Below the pieces are notes generated by a model. That model did no database searches, was not told the DNA's origin, and saw only the letters and a program-made list of their open reading frames with translations. This document shows, piece by piece, positions 12,176 to 22,810 of a stretch of DNA of 64,000 nt. The stretch is from Toxonevra muliebris (taxonomy: Eukaryota; Arthropoda; Insecta; Diptera; Pallopteridae): contig OY829326.1 in NCBI GenBank assembly GCA_963691655.1, positions 87,971,235 through 88,035,234 on the forward strand, read 5' to 3'. A program made the translations under genes and the position numbers. Each line of letters begins with the position of its first letter. Position 1 is the stretch's first letter.

Positions 12176-12777
12176 GGGTAGCCAGATTTTTGAACCGCGA
12201 AATCAGTACATTAGACGGTAGAAAGCAGTGAAAATCGGTACAAATCAGTACAGTTTTTATGCTTTTATTACCTAGTAATTCCAATATAATATAGTGATAC
12301 AAACGTCCTTAAACTTTTTCTTCGATTTTGTGTGTTCATTTTACATTTATTTTCTTCGTCAGTAGACAATGTTGATTACGTGTCAGTTTCCATATTTAGA
12401 GGATTGTGAGAGCTGAGGACAGTAATCAAATTCAATTAATAACATACCATATTCCTTTCACTCATTTAAAAACTTACGTTAACCGACTTTTCTTCAAGAA
12501 ATATGGTATAGCTTTTCTCCTCTCGATAGCAGCAACTCGTATGTATTTTATTTTATGAACAAACAGAAAAAGAAACAAACAGTGTGAGATTGTCTGCAAA
12601 AACGATTTTAAGACCATTAAGGTTAAGCACAAAAATTCTTAAGATATTAATTTGAAAAAATCAGAACCAAATACAAAAATCAGTACATTTTCGAACTGAT
12701 TTCGAGATTTCAAAAAATCAGTATTTAAAAAAAAAAATTAGGACATGTCCTGATCAAATCAGTACGTCTGGCCACCT
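12176..12777. mobile_element. MITE with TA target site and AATCAGTACA subterminal repeats
   Basis: The ends GGGTAGCCAGA (12176) and the complement of TCTGGCCACCT (12767-12777) form a short TIR, and TA lies on both sides. Inside both ends the motif AATCAGTAC recurs (near 12207, 12245, 12678 and 12757), which is the kind of subterminal repeat a transposase may bind. No coding sequence is present. It lies only 44 bases from the splice donor of the polyglutamine exon, inside the presumed first intron. Confidence 0.6.
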
Positions 12778-12820
12778 TAAGTATAGATTTCAATTTTTTT
12801 GATTTAGATTTAGAACATTC

Positions 12821-12828
12821 ACTTACCT
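12821..12828 (-). promoter_or_regulatory. 5' splice site of the polyglutamine exon
   Basis: On the minus strand the exon ends AG and the intron starts GTAAGTGAAT, an excellent match to the AG|GTAAGT donor consensus. The intron would begin at 12826 and run leftward. The reading frame leaves two bases of a split codon. Confidence 0.7.
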
Positions 12829-13158
12829 ATGAATCGGTGATGCTCCCGATGGTATCCTTTGCTGATAAGCTGACATTTGTTGTTGCTGCTGCTGTTGTTG
12901 ACCGCTGCTATTATTTTGTTGTTGCTGATTAGACAAGTGTTGCTGTTGCTGCTGCTGTTGATGATGTTGTTGTTGTTGCTGTTGAGACGATGGCCCATTA
13001 TCATTCGATTGCAATGATGATGATGATTGTGGTGGTTGTTGTTGCTGTTGTTGATGATTGCCACCACGTTGTTGTTGCTGTTGCTGCTGCTGCTGTTGAC
13101 CACCTGTTGGGGGCGGTGGACCACCAACCTGCACTGATGAACGTATAGCTGCTTCCAT
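12827..13158 (-). CDS. first coding exon of a glutamine-rich protein (partial)
   Basis: The frame starts at ATG 13158, gives 110 codons plus two bases and ends at a strong splice donor. The product begins MEAAIRSSVQVGGPPPPTGG and then consists mainly of glutamine runs (the longest about ten) split by RGG, Ser-rich, Asn-rich and His residues. It closes MSAYQQRIPSGASPIH before the donor. ATG 13158 is supported by G at -3 and G at +4, and by an in-frame TGA 14 codons upstream. Such low-complexity N-termini are common in insect transcription and chromatin regulators, but no folded domain is present here. The gene cannot be named. CAG and CAA codons are mixed, which favours selection on protein over simple repeat expansion. 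The remaining exons must lie to the left or outside the window. Confidence 0.75.
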
Positions 13159-14511
13159 TTCATGCCGAAAAATTGTTTCTACTTGGGTGGCACCACATCA
13201 CGACGACGGCACCGACGGCATTCTCTCAGAAGCAGTTGATTAAATTCGAGCGACAGAATTCGCGAATTACAATACAACAACAAAACGAACGAATGAACAT
13301 GATTATATAATAATAATAATAATAATTTTGAGCGACGGAATAAGAGGAGGATTTAGCAAATATGATTATTTTACAATTTTTTTTTTTTTTTTTGGAACAA
13401 TTCCGATTTAGTGATTAATTAAATTTGCTCTGCTTTTTATTTTCAAACTTATTTCTTTATTCCTTTTACGTATATTTATTTTAAATCTTTTTGTTTACAC
13501 TTTTCATTAAACTTTATGAATTGCAACTTTACTTAATTTCTTCTTCTCTTTTTTTTTATTCAGAAACGCTTTTGCACTTAAATTAATATTTTTTTTAGCT
13601 TTAAGCTTAAAAACTATTATTTTTATTTTATTATTAATTATAATATATTATTTCTTAGAGATATATATTTTCTTCAGCTTTTTTTTTTTCTTCTTTTTAA
13701 ATATATTACAATAAAACACTGCACTTCTCACACATTTTATTTTTATTTAATTTTCATAATTTTACTGCTTTTCACTTATATTATTAAAAAATAATATTTT
13801 TATTATAGAACACAAGTTTTCTCCCGATTTTATATATTTAACATTTATGAGGAGAATAAAAAATTTTTCACATCCTGTAAAGCAAAAAAACAAAATTATA
13901 ATAATAAATGCGATTAATATGAAAATTAATTTTTAATGGTAAACGGAAACGGAAATGCATTTTCATTTTTAGCATACACGTGAATTTTCCAATCTACTCG
14001 CTAGCACTTTGCATTTCGTTTGGGAAGGGACGGAGAGGAACGGAGCAGAGCGGGGCGAAGCGGTTTAAATTTTCCATTTAAAAATGCCGCTTAATTTTAC
14101 TTTTGTGTTTTTAGTGCAACAATTAATTTATATACTATACATACTATAATTTCTTTTTAGTTTTGATTTTATTATTTCATTTTACGCTTGCTAAATTGTT
14201 GTTGTTTGTTGTTGATGATTTTCCTTGCCCTTAACAATTTTTTAATTAATATATACGTAAGCATTTTTCTTCTTGATTTATTTCTTCATTTTTATTTTGT
14301 GCATTTATGATCAATAAACACATTTCTACACAATTTTTAATTTAACAATCACATTTAAATATCCATTGTATTATTCAACAGTCATGAATCTGAAAAGAAA
14401 GGAAAGCAAACAAAGATTTTATTCTCATTTTAGAGGAGATTTTATTGAACTTTTATGGAAATATTATATAACATTTATAAGCAATTATACATTTAAATAT
14501 ATAAATAGAAA
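13159..14511 (-). promoter_or_regulatory. 5'UTR and probable upstream region of the polyglutamine gene
   Basis: Immediately upstream of the ATG the sequence is GC-richer and ACGACG/CAACAACA-like, as in fly 5'UTRs (13159-13300). It then passes through a (TAA)n microsatellite near 13306-13326 into very AT-rich DNA. A second GC-rich island at about 14020-14060 (GGAACGGAGCAGAGCGGGGC) could mark the promoter. No unambiguous TATA or initiator was found, so the transcription start is not placed. There is no competing coding sequence. Confidence 0.4.
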
Positions 14512-15252
14512 CAGGCGCGTACGCAGAAAAAAGTTTCGGGGGGTTTTCCGAAATATTTTTTTTTTTCTATTTCAAAATTTCGTTTTTGGTAGCTCTCCAT
14601 TGGATCTGGAAGTTCATTCATTGTTTTATACACATATCCATTCAAAATTTGTAAAAGGCTAAAACAAGCATGAATGATTTTCAAAAAATCTGAAAAATTA
14701 GTAGCTACTAAACACTAAAATCACTTTTTTAGTCTTAATTAAGTTAATCTTGGTTGGAAGTAGACAGAAGATTGTGGAAAACCAATGGTTGCTTCTTACT
14801 ATCAAGCATGGCAAAGACAGCCAACTTTACTTTAAATTCTTCGTGTACATATCTGAAAATCATTATCAATCGACCTAGAACCACCGGACAAACAAAACCA
14901 AGTACTAAAAATATATACAAATTGTTATAACTCACACACAACCTCCGCTAGATATTTATAATTTCTGCTGAGAGTTTGGGTTCCGAAACCGGGCCATAAT
15001 TCTCATAGAATCTTCCCATAAATTCTGTAGCAAACTTCCATTTTATGCCTTCTACTGCTTTGTTTTTCAATCATTTAAAAATGTTTATAGGTTTGGATTT
15101 TTGGAATTACATCAAAAGTTTGTACGATATGGATTTTTTTTTTGTATTCCAGACCATATTTATAGAATGATTTATTAATTTCCAAATATTATGCAATAAG
15201 CGGGGGGAGGTGAGGTTTGAACCCCCAAAATACCCCTCTGCGTACGCGCCTG
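14512..15252. mobile_element. hAT-like non-autonomous element
   Basis: The ends CAGGCGCGTACGCAGA (14512) and the complement of TCTGCGTACGCGCCTG (15237-15252) are perfect 16-base inverted repeats. Both continue into GGGGG-rich DNA. The flanks AATAGAAA (14504-14511) and AATAGATA (15253-15260) match at seven of eight bases, consistent with the 8-bp duplication made by hAT transposases. The 741 bp body has no recognisable transposase. Confidence 0.75.
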
Positions 15253-15650
15253 AATAGATATCATTCATGCGTATTATAACTTATTATGTAACCAATAGGA
15301 ATAATGAAAAATTTTATGAAAAAACTGATCTATAGTAAGAATGCGACCATTATAACCGTTGTATTCAGTGGTTCACATTTTTTCTCGCGTAGTAAATATC
15401 TTTCTAAATAATCAGGAGGAAAATTGGCAGACATCATGTGCGGATTTGAAGTGTGTACCCCAGAAGTAAAACTATTGGACTGCCAATCGCACGAAATCCT
15501 GATCGAAAGCGAATACATAGAGAATTCGCAAATGTAGTTTGCCCCGAAACAGGTTGGAGTTAGCTAAGAACAATATGGACAGAGATTAAACCAAAGGGAT
15601 TTAAAACTTTTTCAGCGGTGCTATGTTCATTTAGCGTTAAATTTTCTTAA

Positions 15651-15835
15651 GTCATGATGGCATTCAATTTAATTGGAGTGATCCGAATCCCATGGAAAAT
15701 ATTTGGGGCATACTAAACCAAGTTTCCCGTAGAAATTGGCAGTGTAACACAATGGCTGAATTTAAGTAGACTGTGGGGAACGCATGGGCCAACATTAGCT
15801 AGAAATCCGTTTCCAGTAAAAAATCGTGTTTTTAT
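15651..15835 (+). pseudogene. Tc1-like transposase C-terminal scrap
   Basis: The frame contains WSDPNPMENIWGIL followed by RNWQCNTMAEFK and NAWANIS. This follows the Tc1 pattern of SPDLNP-I/M-EN-W-GIL with the catalytic Glu, then a N-T-x-x-E/D-L segment and an AW..I motif. Stops interrupt it after EFK and after NIS. The upstream catalytic Asp motifs could not be found, and no TIR was identified. It differs clearly from the DD37E element that begins about 90 bases further right, so it comes from another lineage. Confidence 0.6.
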
Positions 15836-15926
15836 GTATGCTAAGGAAACAAACTGGTGGACCTAGGGATTTTTCAGCGTTCATCTGGACATTGAAATAA
15901 GATTTTTCTACACAACAATGTACATA

Positions 15927-17174
15927 AGGAGTGAGAGTGAAAAAATCTTAACACACGTTTTACCTAATAATTTTGTTTGGGTGTAAAATTTAAAAATTTC
16001 TTTGATCTAGTTATCTTTGAAAAATATGTCAGTTGTTATTTATGATGACAAACATGTTGATTTATTGTGAGTTTGATCAAAATGAATGAATGAAGAAAAA
16101 GAAGTACGTCTGAAAATTATTAAAAGTTTTCAAAAAAAATCCAAATTGGTCCTACAAAAAATTGGCCAAAGAATTGAACAGTTTCAGGAGAATTTGACCA
16201 TCGATAGGAAACCTGGTTCGGGAAAAAGACAAGGACCACATGATATTGGGAAAGCCAAGAAATTAGAAAGCAGATTGAAAAGATCTCCAAGCACATCTGG
16301 GAGAAAAGCTGCCCGGTTAGCCCAGTGCTCTGACTATTTGGTGCGAAAAGTTAAAGCCAAAGCAGTTTTGAAAACATACAAAGTCCAAAAAGTTCCAGAC
16401 AGGAATGCTGCAAAAAATTTAGACGCCAAAAGTAGGGCTCGGAAATAAAAATCGAATTTCATACAAAAAAATTCATGTTGTATAATGGACGACGAAACGT
16501 ATGTACTGGCAGATTTTACGCAGCTTCCGGGTCAAAATTTTTATGTTGCTGATGCTCGAGGAAATGTCGAAGAACAATTTAGAATCCAAAAGCAGACAAA
16601 ATTTTCTAAAAAATTCCTGGTATGGCAAGCTATATGCAGTTGCGGCAAAACAAGCAAGTCATTTGTTACAGTGGTCTCTATAAATACCGAAATATACATC
16701 AAAGAATGTTTGAAAAAAGACTTCTTCCTTTCATAAGAGAGCACAATGTGTCCACATATTTTTGGCCCGACTTGGCATCATGTCACTACGGCAAGTAAGC
16801 TCTGAAGTGGTACCAAAGTAATAATATAGGCCAATCCTCCAAATTGTCCGGAGCTAAGACCAGTGGAGAGATATTGGGCTCTTGTGAAAAGAAACTTAAA
16901 GAGCACAAAAAAGGTGTCCCAAAATATCGAAGATTTTAAAAGGAGATGGGCAAACTGTTCCAAAAAGGTGTCTGAAACAACTATCAAATCTCTAATGGAA
17001 GGCTTGCCAAAAAAGGTCCACGAGTTCATATATAGTGGTTAAAACTATAAAAGTTATATTTTCTGTAATTTGTAAAATATTATCAATTAAATAAAAAAAT
17101 ATCAAAACTCTAAGATCAACCGTTTAAAAATTATTGAATTTTATATATGTTAAGATTTTTTCGATCTCACTCCT
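15927..17174 (+). mobile_element. Tc1/mariner element 3 (DD37E type)
   Basis: TIRs of about 28 bases start AAGGAGTGAGAGTGAAAAAA at 15927 and are matched by the complement of the right end, differing at two positions. Both run inward to ATCTTAACA. TA flanks both sides (15925-15926 and 17175-17176). The flanks read TGTACA on the left and a TGTACA-like complement on the right, so the target was palindromic. The element is 1.25 kb with one plus-strand transposase, the least decayed of the three in this window. Confidence 0.87.
16086..17043 (+). pseudogene. DD37E-type Tc1/mariner transposase, lightly broken
   Basis: The first frame (16086-16448, 120 codons) is the DNA-binding region, with the GRPR-like stretch RKPGSGKRQGPHD. 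The next frame (from 16485) starts MDDETYVLADFTQLPGQNFY, holding the first catalytic Asp, and runs through KFLVWQAICSCGK. A further shift leads to YFWPDLASCHYGK (second Asp, near 16770) and then PPNCPELRPVERYW (Glu, near 16850) in another frame. The end HEFIYSG stops at 17043. All three catalytic residues remain, but about three frameshifts and one stop prevent translation as one protein. Confidence 0.8.
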
Positions 17175-17429
17175 TATGTACATTACATGTACATATGTAC
17201 ATTAAAGTGACTCGAGTTCCATACACGAAAAAATTTGCCTTGTTGTACACCTCTGAAAATGAACCTCTTCTCTTACTTTATTTTTCAATTTTGCTTTTTT
17301 CTGTTATTCAGTGAACATCTGATAATCAGTGTATTATTATTTGAAGGAAGGACGATTCGAAAGTCAGGCACAGCGACCTATAAAATCTATTGTACCAAAG
17401 CCCCAAGAAAGGAAGAGAGAAAGAAAGAT

Positions 17430-17735
17430 AGATAAGAAACATACCCAAGCCGAGAATCGAACTCGGGTCTTTAGAGACAAGAGTTCTGGCACTCTGCCAC
17501 TAGACCACAGTGGCTATGGTAGGACCTACAGTTTAACGCCGATTCCGAACGGCTGTGTGACAATTTTTTATCAGCTCGGTGGTTTTGCCATTACCAACCA
17601 AGGTGTGTTACTTGTACACTTTCTGATAATTATCATACACTTCATATCGATAGTGAATATAAGAAGTTTATAAGAATTAACCACCAGACTGGATGAAAGT
17701 CTAGTGCACTATCCACTAGACTATCGAGGTCGTCG
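17430..17735 (-). repeat. tRNA-derived SINE, copy A, with two tRNA-like parts
   Basis: Read on the minus strand it begins with an A-box-like TAGTCTAGTGG inside a degenerate tRNA-like head (17728 to about 17670). A body follows with AATGGCAAAACCA and TTCGGAATCGGCGTTAAACT. Near its end (17520 to 17440) is a second, better tRNA-like segment: A box TGGTCTAGTGG and B box AGTTCGATTCT about 33 bases later, as in tRNA-Glu/Asp. A CT-rich tail follows. The head and body recur at 19552 and the body alone at 33380. RNA polymerase III promoters of this kind define SINEs. Whether the second tRNA-like part belongs to the SINE or is a separate insertion is open. Confidence 0.7.
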
Positions 17736-18741
17736 ATAATCAGTATAGTACACCATTTAAGCTTTAAATTGCGGAGCCGATACAAAAATCTTCTCAGCGA
17801 CTGAGACTTTGGGGATATTTTTAAATTGTTTATTTTAAGTTGTTTATTTTAAATTGTTTTTGCTCAAATTTATCAGTAAAAAATTGATCTCTACAAATTT
17901 GCAAATTTTTGAAAGACGGGACTTTGGACACGGGACTAAAATTCTGGACAATCAAAACGAATCAAGACCGTCTGGCAACCCTAGGTGGACCATATTATTA
18001 TTATTTACTTAAAAAAGTTTTATATTTTTGCAGCATGAACGAATTTATTTATTTGAATGAAAATTAACAAGGCACAGATTTTTATTTCCAGCAAGCTGCG
18101 ACTAAAAACAAGAAAACGGTTCCGGCACTCCCCCAATCTTGATAATTTTTTGTATGTCCAACAGTAGTCTATAGAGAAAGGATTGGTCCATATTTTACTA
18201 TTTCCTCCTGCTTTAAAATAAAATTTGAAAATTAGTTTTTGTTTAGTTTTGTTCATAGTTTAAAAAAAGTGGTATCCGAAACACAATCAGCATCCAATTT
18301 CAAATAATGTATAAACTTTATGCCGATTTTTTAAAAATAGCAAAAATGTGAAACCGAATTTTTAAAACTCATAAGTAGTGAGCATGTTATATTCTTGGCA
18401 ATTGGGCAATGGGAAGGTTTACTTCTCAGTTCACAAAACTTCATAGAATTTGTATTTGATCTTTGGAATCTTAGATTTTCTTTTTATTCATATTCAAAGC
18501 GCATTCTAAAATACTATAGAGATACATATTATCAATTTGATTATTTGATTTTGCGATTAGATCAAGTCACGATTTCTTTGAATAGGTAATGGTATTAAAT
18601 TGTAGACACCACAACAACAACAACACAACGTACGTCATATTTTCTTTTTAATAAATCAATTCGTAAAAAAAATAAAAACAAAATCAAGCAATAAAATAAT
18701 GCAATAATCGTGTTGATATTTAATTCCGACTACGAACATAG
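17736..18741. other. non-coding, possible lone transposon end
   Basis: No gene is recognisable. The stretch ending CCGTCTGGCAACCCTAGG (about 17969-17985) resembles the terminal sequence of a TIR element similar in style to the MITE at 12176, but no partner end was found. A run of CAACAACAACA lies near 18610. Confidence 0.35.
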
Positions 18742-20208
18742 TAGGGAAGTCAATCCCGGGATTCTGCCTAAAAGTGGCCCCAAAAATCCCGCGATTGAAA
18801 AAACTAAATCCCGGGATTTTCGGGATTCATGTCTACCTACACAGTTATTGAAATTCGAATTGTTTTTATAGAACCTTTGTTCTTGAGTCAAGGGAATATT
18901 TTTTTCTAATTCGTTCTTGATACGGCTTTCAGAAAGTATGTGTCAGTGTATTCGGTAACACATTATTATTTATTTTTTTCTTTTGTTCAACGAAATTTTA
19001 AGTCAAATGTCAAAAATTTAAATGGACATCATGTTCAACTTAAAATAGATGAATTTTACGACCTTTGATTTCAACATTTTAGTGTACATTTGGATTGCAA
19101 CAGTGTAAAAATCTGTTTCTTTTATGGTTTTCAAAAAGCATCGCAAAAGGAAAATTTTAAATTTATTCGAGTAATTTTTTTTTTGCTCTCGGCATGCAAT
19201 TTTCCACAAAAATATGTGAATATATATGTGAATAATTCTTCAGTAGACTATTAAAAATTTCATAAAATTTTTTCCATTTGAATAACAATAACTAGTCGGT
19301 AAGGCCCCGGTAACCGGGGCTATTTTTTTGCGGAAGAAATCTCTTTATGAAAAAAAAAATTAAGCAGAGCCAAGTAAGTGTTTGTAAATTTGTCGTTAAG
19401 CCTGAATACCATTATCTTTATGAAAAACCCAAATATCAAAAAAGAACCAAACTACTCGTTGGTGTTTGTTTTGTTGTGTATGCAGATAATTCGTTAGATA
19501 ATTCTAAGAGGTGCCGTTACTTATGTCTTCTCTCTTTATCATTAATCCGATTCATAGTCTAGTGGATAGAGCACTAGACTTTCACTCGGGAGGTTGTGGG
19601 CTCGTTTGCCGTCGTGGTCTGTTGGTTAATTTTCATAACTTTCTTGTATTCACTATCTGAATGAGAGTTATAAGAAAGTGCACAAATACACATATTGGTA
19701 GACAATGGCAAAACCATCAAGTGAGAACCAATTGCCGCACCGCAGTTCGGAACCGGCGTTAAACTGTGTAGGCCCAAACATGTGGATCACAATAGGCGTT
19801 CTGGCGTGAGTATGTCCCTCGACAGCCACTTTAAAAAAGGTCGAAAACACACCAAAATCTTAAATAAAAGGCTTTACATACAGAGCGTATTATAAAAAGG
19901 ATGAATGCGATTTTAAAATTTGAACATCCTGCCAAAATTTCGTGGAATAAAAATCCGGCTTTAATCGATCAAACAATGAACCATTTGGAAAATATTCTCT
20001 CTCAACTCAAAGATAACAAAACCGTAAACGCGTTTTGGTTTCCATACAATGATTGTAAGAGTGCTTGAATCTTATCAATAATTTTTCTATTTTTATATTA
20101 TATTTGACAAAAAACTATTATTTCTTTGTCATTATTATAACACCGGGATTGAAATTTAAGTCCCGAAAATCCAGAACCCCGAAAAGTCGATCCCGAACGA
20201 CATCCCTA
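18742..20208. mobile_element. TIR element with CCCGGGATT subterminal motifs, carrying a SINE
   Basis: The ends TAGGGAAGTC (18742) and the complement of GACATCCCTA (20199-20208) match at nine of ten bases. Both ends carry repeated ATCCCGGGATT or CGGGATT-type motifs (near 18754, 18789, 18811, 18825, 20146 and 20190). Such ends occur in hAT-like elements, but a clear 8-bp duplication is missing. A GC hairpin GGCCCCGGTAACCGGGGC lies at 19303-19320. The 1.47 kb body has no recognisable transposase and contains SINE copy B. Confidence 0.5.
19552..19845 (+). repeat. tRNA-derived SINE, copy B
   Basis: The head reads ATAGTCTAGTGGATAGAGCA with an A box, and a B-box-like GGGCTCGTTTGCC about 40 bases on. 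The body shares ATGGCAAAACCA, GTTCGGAACCGGCGTTAAAC and GTAGGCCC with copy A at 17430-17735, but in the opposite orientation. It continues past the point where copy A has its second tRNA-like segment into ATGTGGATCACAATAGGCGT, a stretch shared with copy C at 33380. It lies inside the TIR element 18742-20208. Confidence 0.7.
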
Positions 20209-22260
20209 ATATACGTGCATGTGAAAAAAATTATTGTAGCGTAGGCAATAAAAAACAAATGTACTTCGATAAGTCCTGCTTCAAAACAAAAATTTTTAGC
20301 ACTGAACCTTCCTTCTATGGAGTACAGATTAGGGTCTGGTATTTGATCGTCGCTCAATTCTTCTTCAAATTTGCATAAGTACGGGACACTCCTAAGATGT
20401 GCCTCACATATTCCTTAACTTCTGTGCAAAAACTCATATAGAAAGAATTCCTAATTTTGTAATGTGATAACACTGTCCGACAAAAATCAATTTCTTCAAA
20501 AATAACAAGAAAATGGACTCTATTAGAACTCCGAAAAAAATTATACGGGTCTTGGCGTAAAGTTTATATCTAATTTTTGTTTTAAGCGTGCCTAAAGTTT
20601 GTCCATTTTTAATAAATCAAGTATAAACCAGAAGGCAACTTGTAAATTTTGGATCTGAGATTTTACTTTTTGTTAAGAAAATCACCTTTTTGACCCATTA
20701 CGGGAGTTGATAGAGCGTAAATACCAATTCCCAAGAATAAACGTTATGATGTCTATTAAATTAAGCATTTATTCAACGCTGTATTAACCCTTTAGCTCCT
20801 CATTTTCAAGATATTTCTTTGAGAATCAACTAGCAACGGAAACCGATGAACAAGACACATTTGTTCACTGCATATAAGAGGTGGAAATTTGAAACATTTT
20901 TCAAATTTGGGTTCATTTATACTATACTAACCAAATTAACAGATTTTTGTTGCTCAGTGACCTATAGTTAAATTTCTAAAACTTCAACCCTGGTAATAGG
21001 TGTTTACGTTGTATAAGTATAGAATAAATAAAAGTATCTCCCAAACTGGTTAACATTATGATTTAAAATTTTGGGTGCATATTCTTGTGTCTAGCATCAA
21101 AAATATGTTAAAAAATATGTAAAAAAAAATGTATAGGTTTCTTGAAAAAAAAAAAAAATATGAGAACATGAAAAAGTAATTTCTAGATATGTCGTCAAAC
21201 TGTAGATCGAATACTAGGACATATCAATTTGCTTAGGTTCATAGTCAGACAAGTTGAATTGTTGCATCAAAAGAAAACCCCTTTGAATTGATTTGGACTG
21301 GGAAATAAAAAAAAAGCTCTGGAATAATTTATGGAGTAGTGAATTTCAAATCAATTTTTTCCCAAATAACTACCCCCATCTTTCAAAGCCCAAAAGTTAA
21401 GAAATTTCATGTTCATTTCATAAAAAGCATTCTTGAACATATGGACAGTACAATATGATTCGAAGATGTTTTTCGTAAAATGCATCAGATTTTATACAGA
21501 GATATTTTGATCAACATTAAGTTGTTCTATCTACAGGAAACCATGTTCCGAAAATGGAAGTTTCAACAATTTGTCCAAACATTTCCTTTGAATTGCTTTA
21601 AAGACTATAATGTGAAGTTGCTTAGCTGTCCGTCATTCAACGGGCATAAATTTCTTCGAGAACGTTTGGGGAGAGTTCACGTAAGCAATTTAGAATTTCT
21701 TCCTTTTTTTTTTTGTATTTGTGCGAGTAAAAACATGAAATACTTGGTTGGTACAATTTTATTGGAACAACCAACATTTTTAACATTTTAACATTCAATG
21801 AAGAATTGCAGCAAGTTTAAAAGCATGGAATGGAAATGTTCGCAACAAAAAAAAAGAAAATAAATTTAAAGTGAGTAGATAGATAAAAGCAAAAAAAAAA
21901 AAAAAAAAAAGAAAAGATTAATCGCGACAGACAACAAAAATAAATAAATAAATAAGAAAAAACAAAATCGCAAAGCAAATTGAATTAAAAAGCAAAAACA
22001 TGTTGCCAAATTTCCATTAGACACACACAAGTTCACAAGATTTTATAAACGAGCACAACGGCCATGCTGCCAAGTTTCGCGCAGTAGGCGCAGATTATTA
22101 TAACAAAAGCACAAAAACAACAACAACGACGACGACGCAAAAAGAGGCTTAAAATTAAACGAACAAAAAAAATTAAAATAAAAAAAAGCAACGAGAATAA
22201 ATAAATAAATAAAAAGAAAAAAAATTATAGCCGGGGCACATGTTTAAATAATGACATGTT
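20209..22260. other. AT-rich non-coding stretch
   Basis: No gene is recognisable. An A tract of about 20 lies near 21892-21911. From about 21830 onward the composition shifts to CAA/GAC-rich DNA that leads into the promoter candidate at 22.3 kb. Confidence 0.45.
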
Positions 22261-22303
22261 GCGATGACGATAAAGAACAGAACACAGAGCAAAGTAGACA
22301 GGG

Positions 22304-22386
22304 TATAAAACAGGCACATAACTGGAAGAGACAAAGAGAGAGGGAGAGAAAGAGTAAATGAATGAATGTATGTATGTGTATAAAAG
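22304..22386 (+). promoter_or_regulatory. candidate core promoter: two TATA boxes and a GAGA tract
   Basis: TATAAAA occurs at 22304-22310 and again at 22379-22385. Between them lies AGAGAGAGGGAGAGAAAGAG (near 22334-22353), which suits binding of a GAGA-factor-like protein. In flies this combination is common at developmental promoters. No strong initiator was identified at the right distance, so which TATA is used is unknown. Confidence 0.4.
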
Positions 22387-22810
22387 AGAGAAAAGCAGCT
22401 CAGCTATGAGAATAAATGAAGAATATCAAAAACAGCAAGTGTACGTGGAATGAAAGGCAGAGGAGGCAAGCGGGGTTATCTAGAACACAGCACGATGTAG
22501 AAGTTAATGTTCAGACAGCGAGAGCGAAGTATGAAATGAAAAAACATAATGGAAAAAACGACGAAGCAAAAAAAAAAGAAAACGTTAACAAATAATCATA
22601 ACGAGCAGCAACAGAACAACTGAACGACCAACCGGCGGACAGACCAAGCATCTGAAAAGAATGAGCGAAGCGACTGATGGAAACGACAGACAGATAGACG
22701 AACACAACGCATTAAATGAAACGAAAAAACGATATCGAAATGAGACGACAACGAAAGGCCCACACCAACAACAACATCAACAACGGCAAAACATATGATT
22801 AAGCAGTAGA
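22330..22810 (+). other. candidate untranslated first exon with splice donor at 22811
   Basis: After the TATA/GAGA region the DNA is richer in GC than its surroundings and full of AACGAC, CAACAACA and GAGCAGCA, like fly 5'UTRs. It has no long open frame. At 22811 the sequence reads AGTAGA|GTAAGTAAAT, a good 5' splice site. I infer a non-coding first exon whose coding exons lie to the right, perhaps outside the window. No acceptor could be assigned. This is inference from composition and signals only. Confidence 0.35.

Noticed and set aside
12819..13163. Second long minus-strand frame overlapping the polyglutamine exon, rich in Asn, Ser and His
   Set aside because: CAG/CAA repeats keep all frames open (Q, S/N, A/T/I). 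This frame has a poorer start context and does not look like a second gene.
17440..17520. A genuine functional tRNA gene on the minus strand
   Set aside because: The A and B boxes are good, but I could not form a convincing acceptor stem and the segment lies at the edge of a SINE, so it is treated as tRNA-derived repeat.
19303..19327. Rho-independent terminator (GC hairpin followed by T run)
   Set aside because: The shape fits, but the sequence is from a eukaryotic genome inside a transposable element, where such terminators have no role.
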